DNA of 64,000 bases, from the NCBI RefSeq assembly GCF_900113325.1, contig NZ_FOOY01000006.1, forward strand, positions 19,208 through 83,207, written 5' to 3'. Shown here in pieces: positions 45,091 through 54,659 of this stretch (position 1 is the stretch's first letter; each line of letters begins with the position of its first letter). The stretch comes from Sporolactobacillus nakayamae (GTDB taxonomy: Bacteria > Bacillota > Bacilli > Bacillales > Sporolactobacillaceae). The notes beneath the pieces were generated by a model. It was not told where the DNA came from. It saw nothing but the letters and a program-made list of their open reading frames with translations, and searched no databases. The position numbers were made by a program, and so were the translations under genes.

Positions 45091-45182
45091 AGTATAAAAA
45101 AATTAAAGATTCAAGGAAACGAGTGTAAGTGCAACTAAGCCTCTGTCTGCGCCAAGGCTTGCCAATCGGCAAGTTTTCTAAT
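45091..45182 (+). repeat. Structured intergenic repeat, short form
   Basis: Shares AAGTATA, the identical 17-mer AAGGAAACGAGTGTAAG (45113-45129), GCAACTAAG and the tail GGCAAGTTTTCTAATAA with the long form. The final stem is CTTGCC-AATC-GGCAAG. A third, worn copy is at 780-868. Confidence 0.75.
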
Positions 45183-45214
45183 AACTCATTTTGGTCCTTG
45201 ATTAAGTAACGCGG

Positions 45215-45420
45215 AGTAAAATAAGCGGAGATTTTCCGGTTATATGCATCCTGCCGCTTGTTTCACAGGTACATAAGGGTAATTTTTCCGCTTATTCACA
45301 GAAAAACCCTCCATTTTCACGTTTTTCGATTCGATAAGCGGAATTTCTCCGTCTATTTAAGCAATTTTTTCATTAATTTTGTAATTAGGCGGAATTTTTC
45401 CGTTTATTTCTCAGATTGGG
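45215..45420. repeat. Short palindromic repeats (GCGGAA-TTTT-CCG type)
   Basis: Four related units: GCGGAGATTTTCCGG, TTTTTCCGCTTATT, AAGCGGAATTTCTCCGTC and GGCGGAATTTTTCCGTTTATT, each able to form a small stem-loop, spaced 40-60 bases apart. Similar ATAAGCGGAA-type repeats are common in bacilli. Function unknown. Confidence 0.65.
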
Positions 45421-45499
45421 CGCTTACCTGATCGCCCAACCGAATCTTATGGCCTTATCGTCGTACCGCCAAGCTGTCGTCCATGCCGGCGCACAGAAA

Positions 45500-45532
45500 A
45501 ACAGAGGGAGACAATCCCTCTGTTCGTGAATT
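45500..45532 (-). terminator. Terminator of ppaC
   Basis: On the minus strand AACAGAGGGA and TCCCTCTGTT form a stem followed by TTTCTG. Confidence 0.8.
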
Positions 45533-45542
45533 CTGATTAAAA

Positions 45543-46472
45543 TTATTTTGTCAGTTCTTCAGTAAGTACCGGTACAATTTGTTTTTTACGGGAAACGACG
45601 CCTTTAAGAGTTGCCACATTGTTGTCCAGCGTGACCTTAAAGGCTGCTTCTGCTGCCGCAGCCGCTTTACCAAGGATCAGTGCTTCGGAATCACTGGTCA
45701 GAATATTGGTCACTGCGAGTACAAACAAATCAAGATTATTCGCATCAATTTCTTTGTTAATCGCAGCTTCGAGCTCCGCCTGACGAGAAAGTGCGTCATT
45801 TGTATCCACAACGTTGACCTGAGCGATTTTCACAGCATATTTGCCCATCTCAAATGGCTTTACATCAATTGAGATCAGTTCTTCCGCCGTTTTGTCCGCG
45901 ATATTGGTACCTGCCTTGAGCATATCCAGTCCGTATGATTGTGTGTCTACGCCTGAAATAGCTTCGAGTTCCTTGGCAGCCTTCACGTCTTCTTCCGTAC
46001 AGGTCGGCGATTTAAACAACAGTGTATCCGAGATAATCGAGGACAGCATGAGTCCCGCAATCGTCTTAGGAACAGCAACGCCTGCTTCTTTGTACAATTT
46101 ATTGATAATTGTTGCGGTACATCCTACCGGTTCGGCGCGATAGTAGAGCGGCGCTTTCGTTTCAAAATTAGCAATTCTGTGGTGGTCGACAACGGAGAGC
46201 ACGTCCACCTTTTCGATATCGTCGACGCTCTGTGCGCGTTCGTTATGGTCGACCAGATAAACAGCCGGAACTTCATTAGCAACGGTTTGTACCAGACGTG
46301 GCACCTCAACCTGAAAATGCTTCAGTACATATTCCGTTTCACCGTTCAAATCGCCAAGGCGAACGGCTTCTACATCTTCGCCGAGTTTGTTCTTAAGCTC
46401 AGCAAACGCGATTGCCGAGCAAACCGCGTCGGTATCAGGACTCTTATGCCCGAAAACAAGCACTTTTCCCAT
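45543..46472 (-). CDS. ppaC: Manganese-dependent inorganic pyrophosphatase
   Basis: A 309-residue family II pyrophosphatase. DHH-family metal motifs: [15 protein letters not shown] (residues 5-19), [10 protein letters not shown] near 73 and [13 protein letters not shown] near 96; the DHHA2 C-terminal domain has [10 protein letters not shown]. It hydrolyses pyrophosphate with Mn and drives biosynthesis. ATG follows AGGGG. It stands alone with its own terminator. Confidence 0.95.
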   Translation of the reverse strand: MGKVLVFGHKSPDTDAVCSAIAFAELKNKLGEDVEAVRLGDLNGETEYVLKHFQVEVPRLVQTVANEVPAVYLVDHNERAQSVDDIEKVDVLSVVDHHRIANFETKAPLYYRAEPVGCTATIINKLYKEAGVAVPKTIAGLMLSSIISDTLLFKSPTCTEEDVKAAKELEAISGVDTQSYGLDMLKAGTNIADKTAEELISIDVKPFEMGKYAVKIAQVNVVDTNDALSRQAELEAAINKEIDANNLDLFVLAVTNILTSDSEALILGKAAAAAEAAFKVTLDNNVATLKGVVSRKKQIVPVLTEELTK

Positions 46473-46633
46473 TTTTTCTACCCCTTAGTTAACGTATATT
46501 GGCTATTCACAGATGATCCGTTCATAGTCTCTCAACAAAACCATACCTTATGTTTCTAAGAATTTCAATAGCTGAAGGATGCACATTAATGGGCAAGCCC
46601 ACTTTTATGAAAATCATTGAAAATGAATCGACT

Positions 46634-47038
46634 TTATTCCCGATTCAACAATTTCGTGTTGGCAATGTAAAGCGCGCCGACAAGTACTAAAATCGCGATC
46701 GCGTACAGCAGAACCGAATGCGGATTATCATGGCTGACAATGATCAAACGAACAATCGCTGTCACGCCAATATAGACAAAATAACGGAGCGGAAAATGAT
46801 AATGAGCCTGAAAATATTTGATGATCAGCGCGATAAATTCAAAATAGAGGAAGAATACAAGAATTCCCTCCAACAAATGATAGTACGAGGCATTTTCACT
46901 CAAAAAGAGATAAGTAAAAAATTGATACGTTTCCTTAATCAAGGCAACGCTGAGGACAACTGCCAGAGCGATCAGTACAATGTTCAGTGTCCATTGCAGG
47001 ATCGTTGTAATGGTTCGATCAATCTTATTTCGCTCCAA
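46634..47038 (-). CDS. PsiE-family membrane protein
   Basis: About 134 residues with four membrane helices ([78 protein letters not shown]). Length and pattern fit the phosphate-starvation-inducible PsiE family, whose function is unknown. The ORF can be read much further upstream but that part is non-coding overlap. Start TTG at 47038, ten bases after AAAGGA, is preferred; GTG at 47047 is too near. It may be co-transcribed with the XRE pair upstream. Confidence 0.7.
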   Translation of the reverse strand: MERNKIDRTITTILQWTLNIVLIALAVVLSVALIKETYQFFTYLFLSENASYYHLLEGILVFFLYFEFIALIIKYFQAHYHFPLRYFVYIGVTAIVRLIIVSHDNPHSVLLYAIAILVLVGALYIANTKLLNRE

Positions 47039-47067
47039 TGGATTCACATCCTTTTTCAATGAATACC

Positions 47068-47535
47068 TTATAAAAAGATTCTTCTTATCTTTAAATAGTA
47101 TACCGTTATCTGAATTAATGGAATCATGAGCACAACGAGAATCGGGTAGATCGGAAAAATTTCTACAAATAGCGGATAGAAGCACATGGCACCGGCACAT
47201 ATCGGTACAGCTGCCCATATGGTGAGAAAAGCAGTATGCGAAGCGTTAGCTGTGATGGCCCGTTCACGCTCGTCATCTGATGGCGTAACAAGCGGATAGA
47301 TCCAGAATGATGATTTGTTCTTTCGTTTATTCCACAAATGATCCATTCCTTCAATGATTCCTAAAACAAGAATAGGAAGAAACCAGATCAATTTTATTTC
47401 TATTGAAAAGTTATCCGTATCACTGTAAATCAAATCGGCTAAGCCATTGGTCAATTGAATCAATGGAACCATGGCAAGCGCAAATGAACTAATTGTACAG
47501 AGTGACATGATTAGTGAAAACCAAAAGCGCTTCAT
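47068..47535 (-). CDS. Small membrane protein paired with XRE regulator
   Basis: A 155-residue protein with four membrane helices and a cytosolic loop [19 protein letters not shown] around residue 95. This DERE-type loop is typical of DUF2178-like and related membrane proteins that are encoded beside small Cro/C1-type regulators. It overlaps the regulator stop by four bases. Function unknown; possibly the sensing or target partner of the regulator. Confidence 0.65.
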   Translation of the reverse strand: MKRFWFSLIMSLCTISSFALAMVPLIQLTNGLADLIYSDTDNFSIEIKLIWFLPILVLGIIEGMDHLWNKRKNKSSFWIYPLVTPSDDERERAITANASHTAFLTIWAAVPICAGAMCFYPLFVEIFPIYPILVVLMIPLIQITVYYLKIRRIFL

Positions 47536-47750
47536 TTTTCACTCTCTCCTTTCTCTAATAAAAAAACGTCATCCATAGGCAGTTGAAACACATCGCAAAG
47601 TTGCAGGCCAAGCAGCAGTGACGGGACATAGTCACCTTTTTCAATAGATGCAATCGTTTGTCGTGTCACGCCAACCTTTTCGCCCAATTGCGCTTGCGTC
47701 CAGTCATGGCGCGCGCGCAGTTCTTTTACACGATTCGATAGAAACACCAT
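47532..47750 (-). CDS. Small XRE-family regulator
   Basis: A 72-residue Cro/C1-type helix-turn-helix protein with no effector domain: VKELRARHDWTQAQLGEKVGVTRQTIASIEKG is the full HTH_3 domain, followed by PSLLLGLQLCDVFQLPMDDVF. Regulators of this size (YvaO/YozG type) usually control themselves and the partner membrane protein downstream. It overlaps that gene by four bases. Confidence 0.85.
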   Translation of the reverse strand: MVFLSNRVKELRARHDWTQAQLGEKVGVTRQTIASIEKGDYVPSLLLGLQLCDVFQLPMDDVFLLEKGESEK

Positions 47751-47814
47751 TTTCAGCTCATTTCAATGTATAGTAAACCAAACATAATGTTAACTCTAAT
47801 TAACATTATAGATG

Positions 47815-47872
47815 TAAAAAAAGCGGCGGTCAAACAGTTTCAAATTGAAACGTTCGCGCCGTCCCCTTTTTA
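47815..47872 (-). terminator. Terminator of metQNI operon
   Basis: On the minus strand GGCGCGAACGTTTCAA and TTGAAACTGTTTGACCGCC form a long stem, with a run of seven U after it. Confidence 0.8.
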
Positions 47873-48532
47873 ACTTTTCTTCAGTTTTCTGGCAATCACA
47901 TTACCCAGCGACTGGATGATCTGAACAATGACAATCAGAATAATAATGACTGCGTACATGACATCAGGCTGGAAGCGTACATAGCCGAATTGATAGGCCA
48001 AGTCGCCAAGCCCGCCGGCACCGACAAATCCGGCCATCGCCGTCTCGCCGATTAATCCGATAATGGCAATTGTCAGTCCAAGTATAATTGATGATCGAGC
48101 TTCACGAATGATCACATGCCAAATGATTTTCGGAGTTGAAATCCCCATCGATTGGTACGCCTCAATCACACCCTTGCTCACCTCAAGCATCGCCGTTTCA
48201 AGCAAACGCGCAATAAATGGCGCACAGGCGATCACTAATGGGACAATAACCCCTCGAACTCCGATCGTCGTATGGGCAATGAACTTTGTGAACGGAAGCA
48301 AAAAGAATAACAAGATAATGAATGGTATCGACCGAATGATATTGATCAATGAGTTGACAATCGTATAAACAACGATATTTTCCCATTGACCTTGTTTCCT
48401 CGTCAAAACAAGCAGAATACCTAATGGAAGGCCGATAAGTATGGAAAATGCGAGCGAAATAAGCGTCATTTGTGTTGTTTGAATGAAGCCTTCCCAGATC
48501 GCGTCGCCCCATTGATTCAGAAAATCTGCCAT
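47870..48532 (-). CDS. metI: Methionine ABC transporter, permease
   Basis: A 220-residue permease with five membrane helices. The EAA region reads RLLETAMLEVSKGVIEAYQSMGIS near residues 110-133, and GLIGETAMAGFVGAGGLGDLAYQFGY near 160-185 is diagnostic for MetI. It forms the channel for D- or L-methionine uptake with MetN and MetQ. Its ATG overlaps the metN stop. Confidence 0.94.
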   Translation of the reverse strand: MADFLNQWGDAIWEGFIQTTQMTLISLAFSILIGLPLGILLVLTRKQGQWENIVVYTIVNSLINIIRSIPFIILLFFLLPFTKFIAHTTIGVRGVIVPLVIACAPFIARLLETAMLEVSKGVIEAYQSMGISTPKIIWHVIIREARSSIILGLTIAIIGLIGETAMAGFVGAGGLGDLAYQFGYVRFQPDVMYAVIIILIVIVQIIQSLGNVIARKLKKS

Positions 48533-49545
48533 CAGCCCTTCACCTCATCCACGAGAATATTCTGTTCATGCAAAAATTGTATGGCCGTTTCAACCTTATT
48601 CTGATCCCCTTTAATATGGACCAGCAGATTACCGACCGATTGATCCTTCAGTTGGTCGATTCCGCCCGCAATAATACTTGGCAGAACGTCGAACTGTTTC
48701 GCCAAAGTGGCAAGCACCGGATCTTTCGATGACTCACCGAGGAATGTCAGCTTGACCAGTTTCCCCGACTTCAGCAACTCACTTTTCAGTGATGCTGGAA
48801 TTAGGAATTTGGCTTCATTGCTGATAAACTGCTTCGTCATCGCTTCCTTTGGCCGAGTGAATACATCGACAACTGAGCCCTGTTCAACAACCCGGCCATT
48901 CTCCATGACTGCCACCCGATCACAAATACGCTGAATGACATTCAGTTCATGAGTAATCAGGAAAACGGTAATACCAAGCTCTTTATTCACTTTCAGCAAA
49001 AGTTCAAGGATCGCGTCTGTCGTATTCGGATCGAGCGCGCTTGTCGCTTCGTCGCTAAGCAGTACTTCCGGTTCATGCGCGAGCGCACGGGCAATCGCTA
49101 CCCTTTGCTTCTGGCCGCCGGATAACTGGCTTGGAAAAGCACTTCGACGATCCGACAGACCGACAATTTCCAAATATTTATCAGTGCGGGCCTTGATCTC
49201 TTCCTTCGATACGCCTTCCAGTCTCAGAGGCGTTGCAACATTTTCATAGACATTCGCCGTTTCAAGCAAATTGTAGCCTTGAAAAATCATGCCGATCTTT
49301 CGTCTTAATTGCCGCAAACCTTTTTTATTCAGTCCCAAAACATCCTGATCATCGACAAACACCTGCCCGCCGGTTGGTCGTTCAAGCAGGTTCACACAAC
49401 GAATCAGCGTGCTTTTTCCGGCGCCGCTGAACCCAATCACACCGAAAATTTCACCTTTATTCACCTCTAGGGAGACGTCCTTCAAGGCTTCAATCTTGTT
49501 TTTTCCAACCCGAAACGTCTTTGACACATGCTGCAATTTAATCAA
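48532..49545 (-). CDS. metN: Methionine ABC transporter, ATP-binding protein
   Basis: A 337-residue ATPase: Walker A GFSGAGKSTLIRC, signature [19 protein letters not shown], Walker B VLLSDEATSALDP and a C-terminal NIL domain from about residue 260, which binds methionine and inhibits transport. The start is TTG after GGAGG. The Walker B has SDEAT as usual for MetN. Confidence 0.95.
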   Translation of the reverse strand: MIKLQHVSKTFRVGKNKIEALKDVSLEVNKGEIFGVIGFSGAGKSTLIRCVNLLERPTGGQVFVDDQDVLGLNKKGLRQLRRKIGMIFQGYNLLETANVYENVATPLRLEGVSKEEIKARTDKYLEIVGLSDRRSAFPSQLSGGQKQRVAIARALAHEPEVLLSDEATSALDPNTTDAILELLLKVNKELGITVFLITHELNVIQRICDRVAVMENGRVVEQGSVVDVFTRPKEAMTKQFISNEAKFLIPASLKSELLKSGKLVKLTFLGESSKDPVLATLAKQFDVLPSIIAGGIDQLKDQSVGNLLVHIKGDQNKVETAIQFLHEQNILVDEVKG

Positions 49546-49557
49546 GAAGCTGCCTCC

Positions 49558-50376
49558 TTACCAAGCAGGAACTACAGAACCGCCGAATTTCTTCTTAATG
49601 AAATCTTTAACTTCTTTTGAGTGGTAATACTTTTTCAGCTGCTTTACAACTTTGTCGTTCTTATTATCGGTACGAACAACGAAATAGTTTGGATATGGGT
49701 TGTTTACTAACGGTTCATGGTAGATTGAGTCATTCAGAACGGTAAGTCCGGCGCCCATCGCAAAGTTCGTGTTGATTGCTGAGGCAGTAACTTCGCCAAG
49801 CTGAGCCGGAAGTTGAGCCGCATCCATTTCAATGATCTTCAGATTCTTCGGATTGCTGACAACATCTCGTTTCGTTGCTGTCACGTTAGAACCTTTTTTC
49901 AGTTTAATTACACCGGCTTTTTCAAACAATTGCAAGCCGCGAAGTTCGTTTGCCGGATCGTTCGGAACTGCGATTTTATCGCCCTTCTTCAGATCTTTAA
50001 TGTCCTTAATGCTCTTGGAGTAGATCCCCATTGGGAAAGCGACTGTCTTAAATACGTCGGTAATTTTGTAATCTTTATTTTCAATCTGATTCTTAAGGAA
50101 TGGAAGTGTTTGATAGCTGTTCGCATCCAATTCTTTTTCATTCAGAGCGATGTTGGGTTGATTGTAGTCATTAAAAACTTTCAAGTGAATCGTCAAACCA
50201 TCTTTTTTAGCTAGCTTCACCACTTGCTCCATAACCTGTTGATGAGGGCCTCCGGTCACGCCGACCGTAATTTCTTTTTCACTCAATTCTTTTGAAGAAC
50301 CGTTGCCGCAAGCAGCTAGCACGAATACTAGAGAAAATGCCACTAATGCTGATAAAAGTGCAGTAACCTTTTTCAA
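49558..50376 (-). CDS. metQ: Methionine-binding lipoprotein
   Basis: A 272-residue NlpA/MetQ-family lipoprotein. A signal peptide ends with the lipobox FVLAACGNG (Cys23). EITVGVTGGPHQQVMEQV and LPFLKNQIENKDYKI are MetQ blocks. Start TTG after GGGAGGAAG. First gene of the operon, 12 bases before metN, and directly downstream of the SAM riboswitch. Confidence 0.95.
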   Translation of the reverse strand: MKKVTALLSALVAFSLVFVLAACGNGSSKELSEKEITVGVTGGPHQQVMEQVVKLAKKDGLTIHLKVFNDYNQPNIALNEKELDANSYQTLPFLKNQIENKDYKITDVFKTVAFPMGIYSKSIKDIKDLKKGDKIAVPNDPANELRGLQLFEKAGVIKLKKGSNVTATKRDVVSNPKNLKIIEMDAAQLPAQLGEVTASAINTNFAMGAGLTVLNDSIYHEPLVNNPYPNYFVVRTDNKNDKVVKQLKKYYHSKEVKDFIKKKFGGSVVPAW

Positions 50377-50469
50377 TCTGTCTTCCTCCCATTTGTATAT
50401 AAGAATACTATGAATTCTAACCGCAGATTCTTCAAACCATCCTGTTTCCCTTCTCCTGAGAAGTTGGAA

Positions 50470-50624
50470 AATATAAAGAGCTTCCCCCGATAAGAGAGAA
50501 GCTCGACTTGTCCGTATCTTCTCTTATCTCTCAAAACCCAAACGGATTCTGCAGGAATTGGCACCTAAATTTTCATTTGGTTGCCGGGTTTCATCGGGCC
50601 AGTCCCTCCGCCACTCTGGATAAG
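50470..50624 (-). promoter_or_regulatory. SAM riboswitch (S-box) with terminator
   Basis: The minus strand carries the S-box core: CTTATCCAGAGTGGCGGAGG, then GGCCCGATGAAACCCGGCAACC, GGTGCCAATTCCTGC and the closing GAGAGATAAG (50624-50522). P1 arms CTTATC and GATAAG pair. A terminator with arms GAGCTTC and GAAGCTC (50505-50479) follows, and CTTCTCTCTTATC of it can pair with GATAAGAGAAG as antiterminator. SAM binding should stop transcription of metQNI. Confidence 0.95.
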
Positions 50625-50649
50625 AAGTATTCAATTGGTTAGTAGTTTG

Positions 50650-50678
50650 ATTGTACAATGAAACGATTAATGTGTCAA
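50650..50678 (-). promoter_or_regulatory. Promoter of SAM riboswitch/metQNI
   Basis: On the minus strand TTGACA (50678-50673), 17 bases, TACAAT (50655-50650). Confidence 0.85.
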
Positions 50679-50729
50679 AAGTTTGTCATCACTTTTGAGA
50701 GCGTTCTGATAGTCAATGACTGTATCTCA

Positions 50730-51734
50730 TCATTTTATTGGTTCAGCCGTCGCATAGCCTTGCGGATGGCTGCTGTGCCATTTCCAAGCGTCCGCAAGAA
50801 TTTCAGGAATGTTTGTATGCTGCGGATTCCATCCGAGCACACGTTTTGCTTTTTCCGGTGAAGCAATCAAGGTACTTGGATCTCCAGCCCTTCTCGGAGC
50901 AAGTTCTGCAGGAATCGCTTTGCCCGTCACTTTGCGTGCGGCCTCAATGATTTCTTTAACGGAGAAGCCTTCGCTTGAGCCGAGGTTGAAAACGTCACTC
51001 TTACCGCCATCAAAAAGATATCGAAGTGCCAGACGATGCGCAGCAATCAAATCCTCAATATGCACATAGTCGCGCACGCAAGTCCCGTCCTTCGTGGCGT
51101 AATCATCACCGAAAATTGAGATATGATCACGTTCGCCGGCTGCGACTTGAAGCACAATTGGAATTAGGTGTGTTTCCGGATGGTGATCTTCACCGATAGC
51201 GCCGGACTTGCTTGCACCGGCAACGTTGAAATAGCGGAGTGCGACAAAACGCATACCATATGCGCGATCGCACCATTTCATCATTTTTTCCATAGTCAGC
51301 TTGGTCTCGCCGTATGGATTCGTCGGTTGGGTCGGCATCTCTTCTGTAATCGGCACCACTTCCGGCTCACCGTAAGTCGCCGCCGTTGACGAAAACACAA
51401 TATGCTTTACATTATTTTCTTGCATGACTTCAAGCAATACCTGCATTCCATATACATTATTATTGAAATACATCAGCGGTTTCTCCACCGATTCGCCAAC
51501 CAGTGAATTCGCCGCAAAATGAATGACACCTTTAATGACTTCTTTTTTAAAAACAGTGTCTAAAAATGCTTTGTCACGAATATCGCCCTTATAAAATTTC
51601 GCTTTAGGATGCAGTGCTTCCTTGTGACCCGTTTGCAGATTATCGACAACCACAACATCTTCCCCGGCATCAATCAGCTGATAAACGGCGTGTGAGCCGA
51701 TATAACCTGCTCCGCCTAATACTAAAATAGACAT
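50730..51734 (-). CDS. galE: UDP-glucose 4-epimerase
   Basis: A 334-residue extended SDR. The N-terminal [18 protein letters not shown] binds [13 protein letters not shown] and [12 protein letters not shown] give the catalytic Ser/Thr and Tyr-Lys pair (YxxxK, near residue 147). It interconverts UDP-glucose and UDP-galactose for galactose use and envelope polysaccharides. ATG follows GGGG; no gal genes are near, so an envelope-sugar role is plausible. Confidence 0.94.
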   Translation of the reverse strand: MSILVLGGAGYIGSHAVYQLIDAGEDVVVVDNLQTGHKEALHPKAKFYKGDIRDKAFLDTVFKKEVIKGVIHFAANSLVGESVEKPLMYFNNNVYGMQVLLEVMQENNVKHIVFSSTAATYGEPEVVPITEEMPTQPTNPYGETKLTMEKMMKWCDRAYGMRFVALRYFNVAGASKSGAIGEDHHPETHLIPIVLQVAAGERDHISIFGDDYATKDGTCVRDYVHIEDLIAAHRLALRYLFDGGKSDVFNLGSSEGFSVKEIIEAARKVTGKAIPAELAPRRAGDPSTLIASPEKAKRVLGWNPQHTNIPEILADAWKWHSSHPQGYATAEPIK

Positions 51735-51808
51735 AAACTACCCCTTCCCGTCCTGAACGTGACATTAACTTCTTTTATTTTCCACCTTATACACATGCTT
51801 GACAAGCC

Positions 51809-53350
51809 TTATTCGGCAACCCTCTTGAACTGAATCGCCACTGTTGTTTTTAAAGCACGCTCAAGATGCTTTTTATGCCTTTGCGCTGCCTGTTCTTCAA
51901 AATAAGCGTCATCATGATAATAGGCGATAATTTGAAGCTGCTTTTTCTTCGTCATTTTGACGGCTAAACGATCAACAACATGCAATTTTGTACGATCAAA
52001 GTCATGGGCGAGCCGTAGTACAGCACCTAATATCTCATACACCTTCATTTCATCTTTAGCCAGCAGCTGCTGGAAAGGTTTAGCGAAATCAATGAGATTC
52101 GCGCGATTTTTAAATGAAGCAACGAGAGCTACTGCCAGTCGGTCGTGATGACTGATCCCATTAATGTTAATATTCGTCAACAAGTAAAAGGTTTGTGCAC
52201 TGCTCGATTCATTATTCACAAACTCGCCAAGGTACGCAAGATCGGCACTATGAGAAAGTACCCAGGCAATACGTTTTTCCGAGCCTTTTCCCTTTAACAA
52301 TTCAAGTATACCGTCAAGCACTTGAAAGGCCAACTTCTTCACATATGCGGTATGGTGACTGTCCAAATTGAAGTTATGCCTCATCTGTCTCATACTTTCA
52401 TTCAAAACATAGGGAATACGCGTCTCATCTCTCTGCCGAAGCATCCATTCATAAAAGGCGCCTTCGCGGAGACCTTCACCACTCAACATGAATGTTTCCC
52501 CATGATTCATTTTCACAAGCAAATTGATGACTGCCGACGCCGGTAAAATAATGTCGGACCTGTCTTTGGAAAGTCCGTCCATACTTTCGCGTTCCTCAAT
52601 GGTCATGGATGCCAATTTTTTCGTCAAATTGTTCAGCCGCTCACGAGGAATCGTGTATTGATGAAGCCCGACCATTGGATAATGCTCCTGAATTTGGTCA
52701 ATACGCGCCAGATTACGGGCAGTCCCGCCTATACCGATAATTGGGAGTTCATTGCCGCACAGCCAATCGAGTGAGCTGAATTTCTTTTTAACATAGGCCT
52801 CTAGCCGTTCCATTTTATTCGGATCACCGTTTTTATAAAAGGTTTGATAAAGCGTCACAGCTCCAAACGGAAAAGAATGCGAGTGAACCAGCCGGCGTCC
52901 TTTGAACATCGTGACTTCAGTGCTTCCGCCTCCAATGTCGATTGAAATGCCATCGTCGACATAAGTCGAATTAATGACTGCGAAATAGCCGTAATACGCT
53001 TCCTTTAATCCGGACAGAAGCCGAACCTCCACCCCTGTTTCATTTAAAACACGTTTCAATACTGTGTCCCGGTTCTTCGCTTTGCGCATCGCGGCAGTGG
53101 CAAAAGCGTCGACCACGCACACATCCTTTTCACGCTCAATGATGAATTGGAATCGTTTTAGAACCGACAGAAGAACAGCAGTACCTTCTCTACTTAAATT
53201 GTCGTTTTCATCTATGTAGTTACTTAATCTTGCCACTGCTTTAAAATTTATAAGTTCTTTAAAAAAATAGTCACGATCAATGCCAATAATCACAAGTCGA
53301 ATCGAGTTTGACCCTATGTCAATCATCGCATGTTTCTGCACAATCTCCAA
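51809..53350 (-). CDS. ppx: Exopolyphosphatase (Ppx/GppA family)
   Basis: About 513 residues of the actin-like ASKHA fold. Phosphate-loop blocks: AMIDIGSNSIRLVIIGID near residues 8-25, ATAAMRKAKN near 100, SIDIGGGSTEVTMFKGRR near 130-145 and GIGGTARNLARI near 205. A helical C-terminal HD-like part (SHSADLAYLGEFVNN, HDRLAVALVA) follows. It releases phosphate from polyphosphate, or hydrolyses pppGpp in some members. Start TTG at 53350, six bases after GGGGAG; longer forms lack a site. It lies downstream of PPK2 on the same strand. Confidence 0.9.
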   Translation of the reverse strand: MEIVQKHAMIDIGSNSIRLVIIGIDRDYFFKELINFKAVARLSNYIDENDNLSREGTAVLLSVLKRFQFIIEREKDVCVVDAFATAAMRKAKNRDTVLKRVLNETGVEVRLLSGLKEAYYGYFAVINSTYVDDGISIDIGGGSTEVTMFKGRRLVHSHSFPFGAVTLYQTFYKNGDPNKMERLEAYVKKKFSSLDWLCGNELPIIGIGGTARNLARIDQIQEHYPMVGLHQYTIPRERLNNLTKKLASMTIEERESMDGLSKDRSDIILPASAVINLLVKMNHGETFMLSGEGLREGAFYEWMLRQRDETRIPYVLNESMRQMRHNFNLDSHHTAYVKKLAFQVLDGILELLKGKGSEKRIAWVLSHSADLAYLGEFVNNESSSAQTFYLLTNININGISHHDRLAVALVASFKNRANLIDFAKPFQQLLAKDEMKVYEILGAVLRLAHDFDRTKLHVVDRLAVKMTKKKQLQIIAYYHDDAYFEEQAAQRHKKHLERALKTTVAIQFKRVAE

Positions 53351-53503
53351 AATATTCTCCCCCTGCCCATTTCGCCCGGAGAGCGTGAATTTCGTCAACC
53401 CTTTAATTAGCAGTATGATCAGGCTCTTCTCAATTAAAATTATAGTCTAAAAAGTGGATCTATGCGTGAAAATGCTCTAATTACAGAAAAACTGATCGTC
53501 AAC

Positions 53504-54283
53504 TCAATCTTTTTTTAGTTCTGAGTTATCCGGAAACTCCTCGACGACTTTGACCCCATTCATCTTCAAATGACGCTCAATTGATTTTGTCATTTGCTTC
53601 AGCACGGCAATACGCGCGTACCATTTGTTATTAGCAGGGATTATATGCCAAGCGGCAGCGGCTGTATTGGTTTTCTTGAACATTTCTTCAGCGGCTATGA
53701 CATAATCATCCCACTTCTCACGGTTTCGCCAGTCTTCATCCGTAATTTTCCATTTTTTCAATGGGTCTGACTCTCGACTTTTGAAGCGTTTGTATTGTTC
53801 TTCTTTACTAATGTGAAGCCAGAACTTATCAATCATGTAACGGTCATCGGTCAGTGCTTTTTCAAAATTATTTATTTCTTGAAACGCCCGTTTCCACTCG
53901 TTCGGTTCCGCCAATTTTTCCACGCGTTCAACGAGTACCCGCCCATACCAGGAGCGGTCAAAAATCGCGATCTGTCCATATTGAGGAATTTTCCTCCAGA
54001 AACGCTGCATATAGTGATAGCGCTTCTCATGAGGCGCCGGTGCAGCTATCGGCCAGACACGAACGCCCCTTGGATCAAGGTTAGCTACCGCCCGTTTAAT
54101 CGCCCCTCCTTTTCCGGCTGCATCCCATCCCTCAAAGACAAACAGAACCCCTAATTTATGCTCAAGAAGCAAGTGCTGCATTGATAGCAACTTCAATTGG
54201 TACTTCGCCAGCTTTTTCTCGTATACCTCCTTATGCTTTATGCCCCGTTGCAGATCCACTTTAGCTAATTTTCCTTCTTCCAT
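53504..54283 (-). CDS. ppk2: Polyphosphate kinase 2 family protein
   Basis: A 259-residue PPK2 single-domain kinase. Walker A FVFEGWDAAGKGGAIKR (about residues 47-63), substrate loop LDPRGVRVWPIAAPAPHE, Walker B IFDRSWYGRVLVERVE and the lid KWKITDEDWRNREKWDDY. PPK2 transfers phosphate between polyphosphate and nucleotides, often making ATP or GTP from polyP. ATG at 54283 follows AGGAAGG. Its pairing with an exopolyphosphatase suggests a polyphosphate-turnover unit. Confidence 0.93.
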   Translation of the reverse strand: MEEGKLAKVDLQRGIKHKEVYEKKLAKYQLKLLSMQHLLLEHKLGVLFVFEGWDAAGKGGAIKRAVANLDPRGVRVWPIAAPAPHEKRYHYMQRFWRKIPQYGQIAIFDRSWYGRVLVERVEKLAEPNEWKRAFQEINNFEKALTDDRYMIDKFWLHISKEEQYKRFKSRESDPLKKWKITDEDWRNREKWDDYVIAAEEMFKKTNTAAAAWHIIPANNKWYARIAVLKQMTKSIERHLKMNGVKVVEEFPDNSELKKD

Positions 54284-54453
54284 TTTTAACCTTCCTCTCA
54301 TTTTTTCGATAATTTTAAGATATGGCTTTTGCGACATGACTATCCAAAAACATATCGTATTATCCATATCAATTCATAATCTGATGAGGCATAATTATTT
54401 GAATTACGCTCACACTATCTCATGGCGGCAACGCCAAAATCCAATAGAGGGCT

Positions 54454-54651
54454 GTGGTTATTGTGGGACATAAAGATGAAAAATTCAATAAGTCGGAAAA
54501 TCAATTTAACGAAGAGTTTGCCGAACCACTTGACGAACATTCTGTAGAAGAAAGAGAACGCGCGCAGCGCACAGGTGACAACGCAACTTCAAAAAATTAC
54601 GGCGAATGTCACAGTCACAGCAAAGACCAGAACCATAATAACAATCGTTAA
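54454..54651 (+). CDS. Small hydrophilic hypothetical protein
   Basis: A 65-residue, highly charged protein rich in Asn, Glu, Lys and His, ending DQNHNNNR, with no hydrophobic core; it is probably disordered. The start is uncertain: GTG at 54454 or GTG at 54463, after AGAGGG. A good bidirectional terminator follows directly, which supports a real gene. No family recognised; small acidic spore or stress proteins in bacilli can look alike, but no specific match is claimed. Confidence 0.45.
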   Translation: MVIVGHKDEKFNKSENQFNEEFAEPLDEHSVEERERAQRTGDNATSKNYGECHSHSKDQNHNNNR

Positions 54652-54659
54652 GCCCCTAA

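Larger units (their letters stand above)
44659..45542. other. Long intergenic region rich in structured repeats
   Basis: Nearly 900 bases without a credible gene. It contains two related structured repeats (44930-45078 and 45091-45182), a group of short palindromes built on GCGGAA/TTCCGC (45215-45420) and the ppaC terminator. The part 44700-44920 shows nothing recognisable. Confidence 0.7.

Noticed and set aside
47048-47218. N-terminal extension of the PsiE-like protein
   Set aside because: The extension overlaps the end of the upstream gene in another frame and is not hydrophobic or PsiE-like; the AAAGGA site lies at its end.
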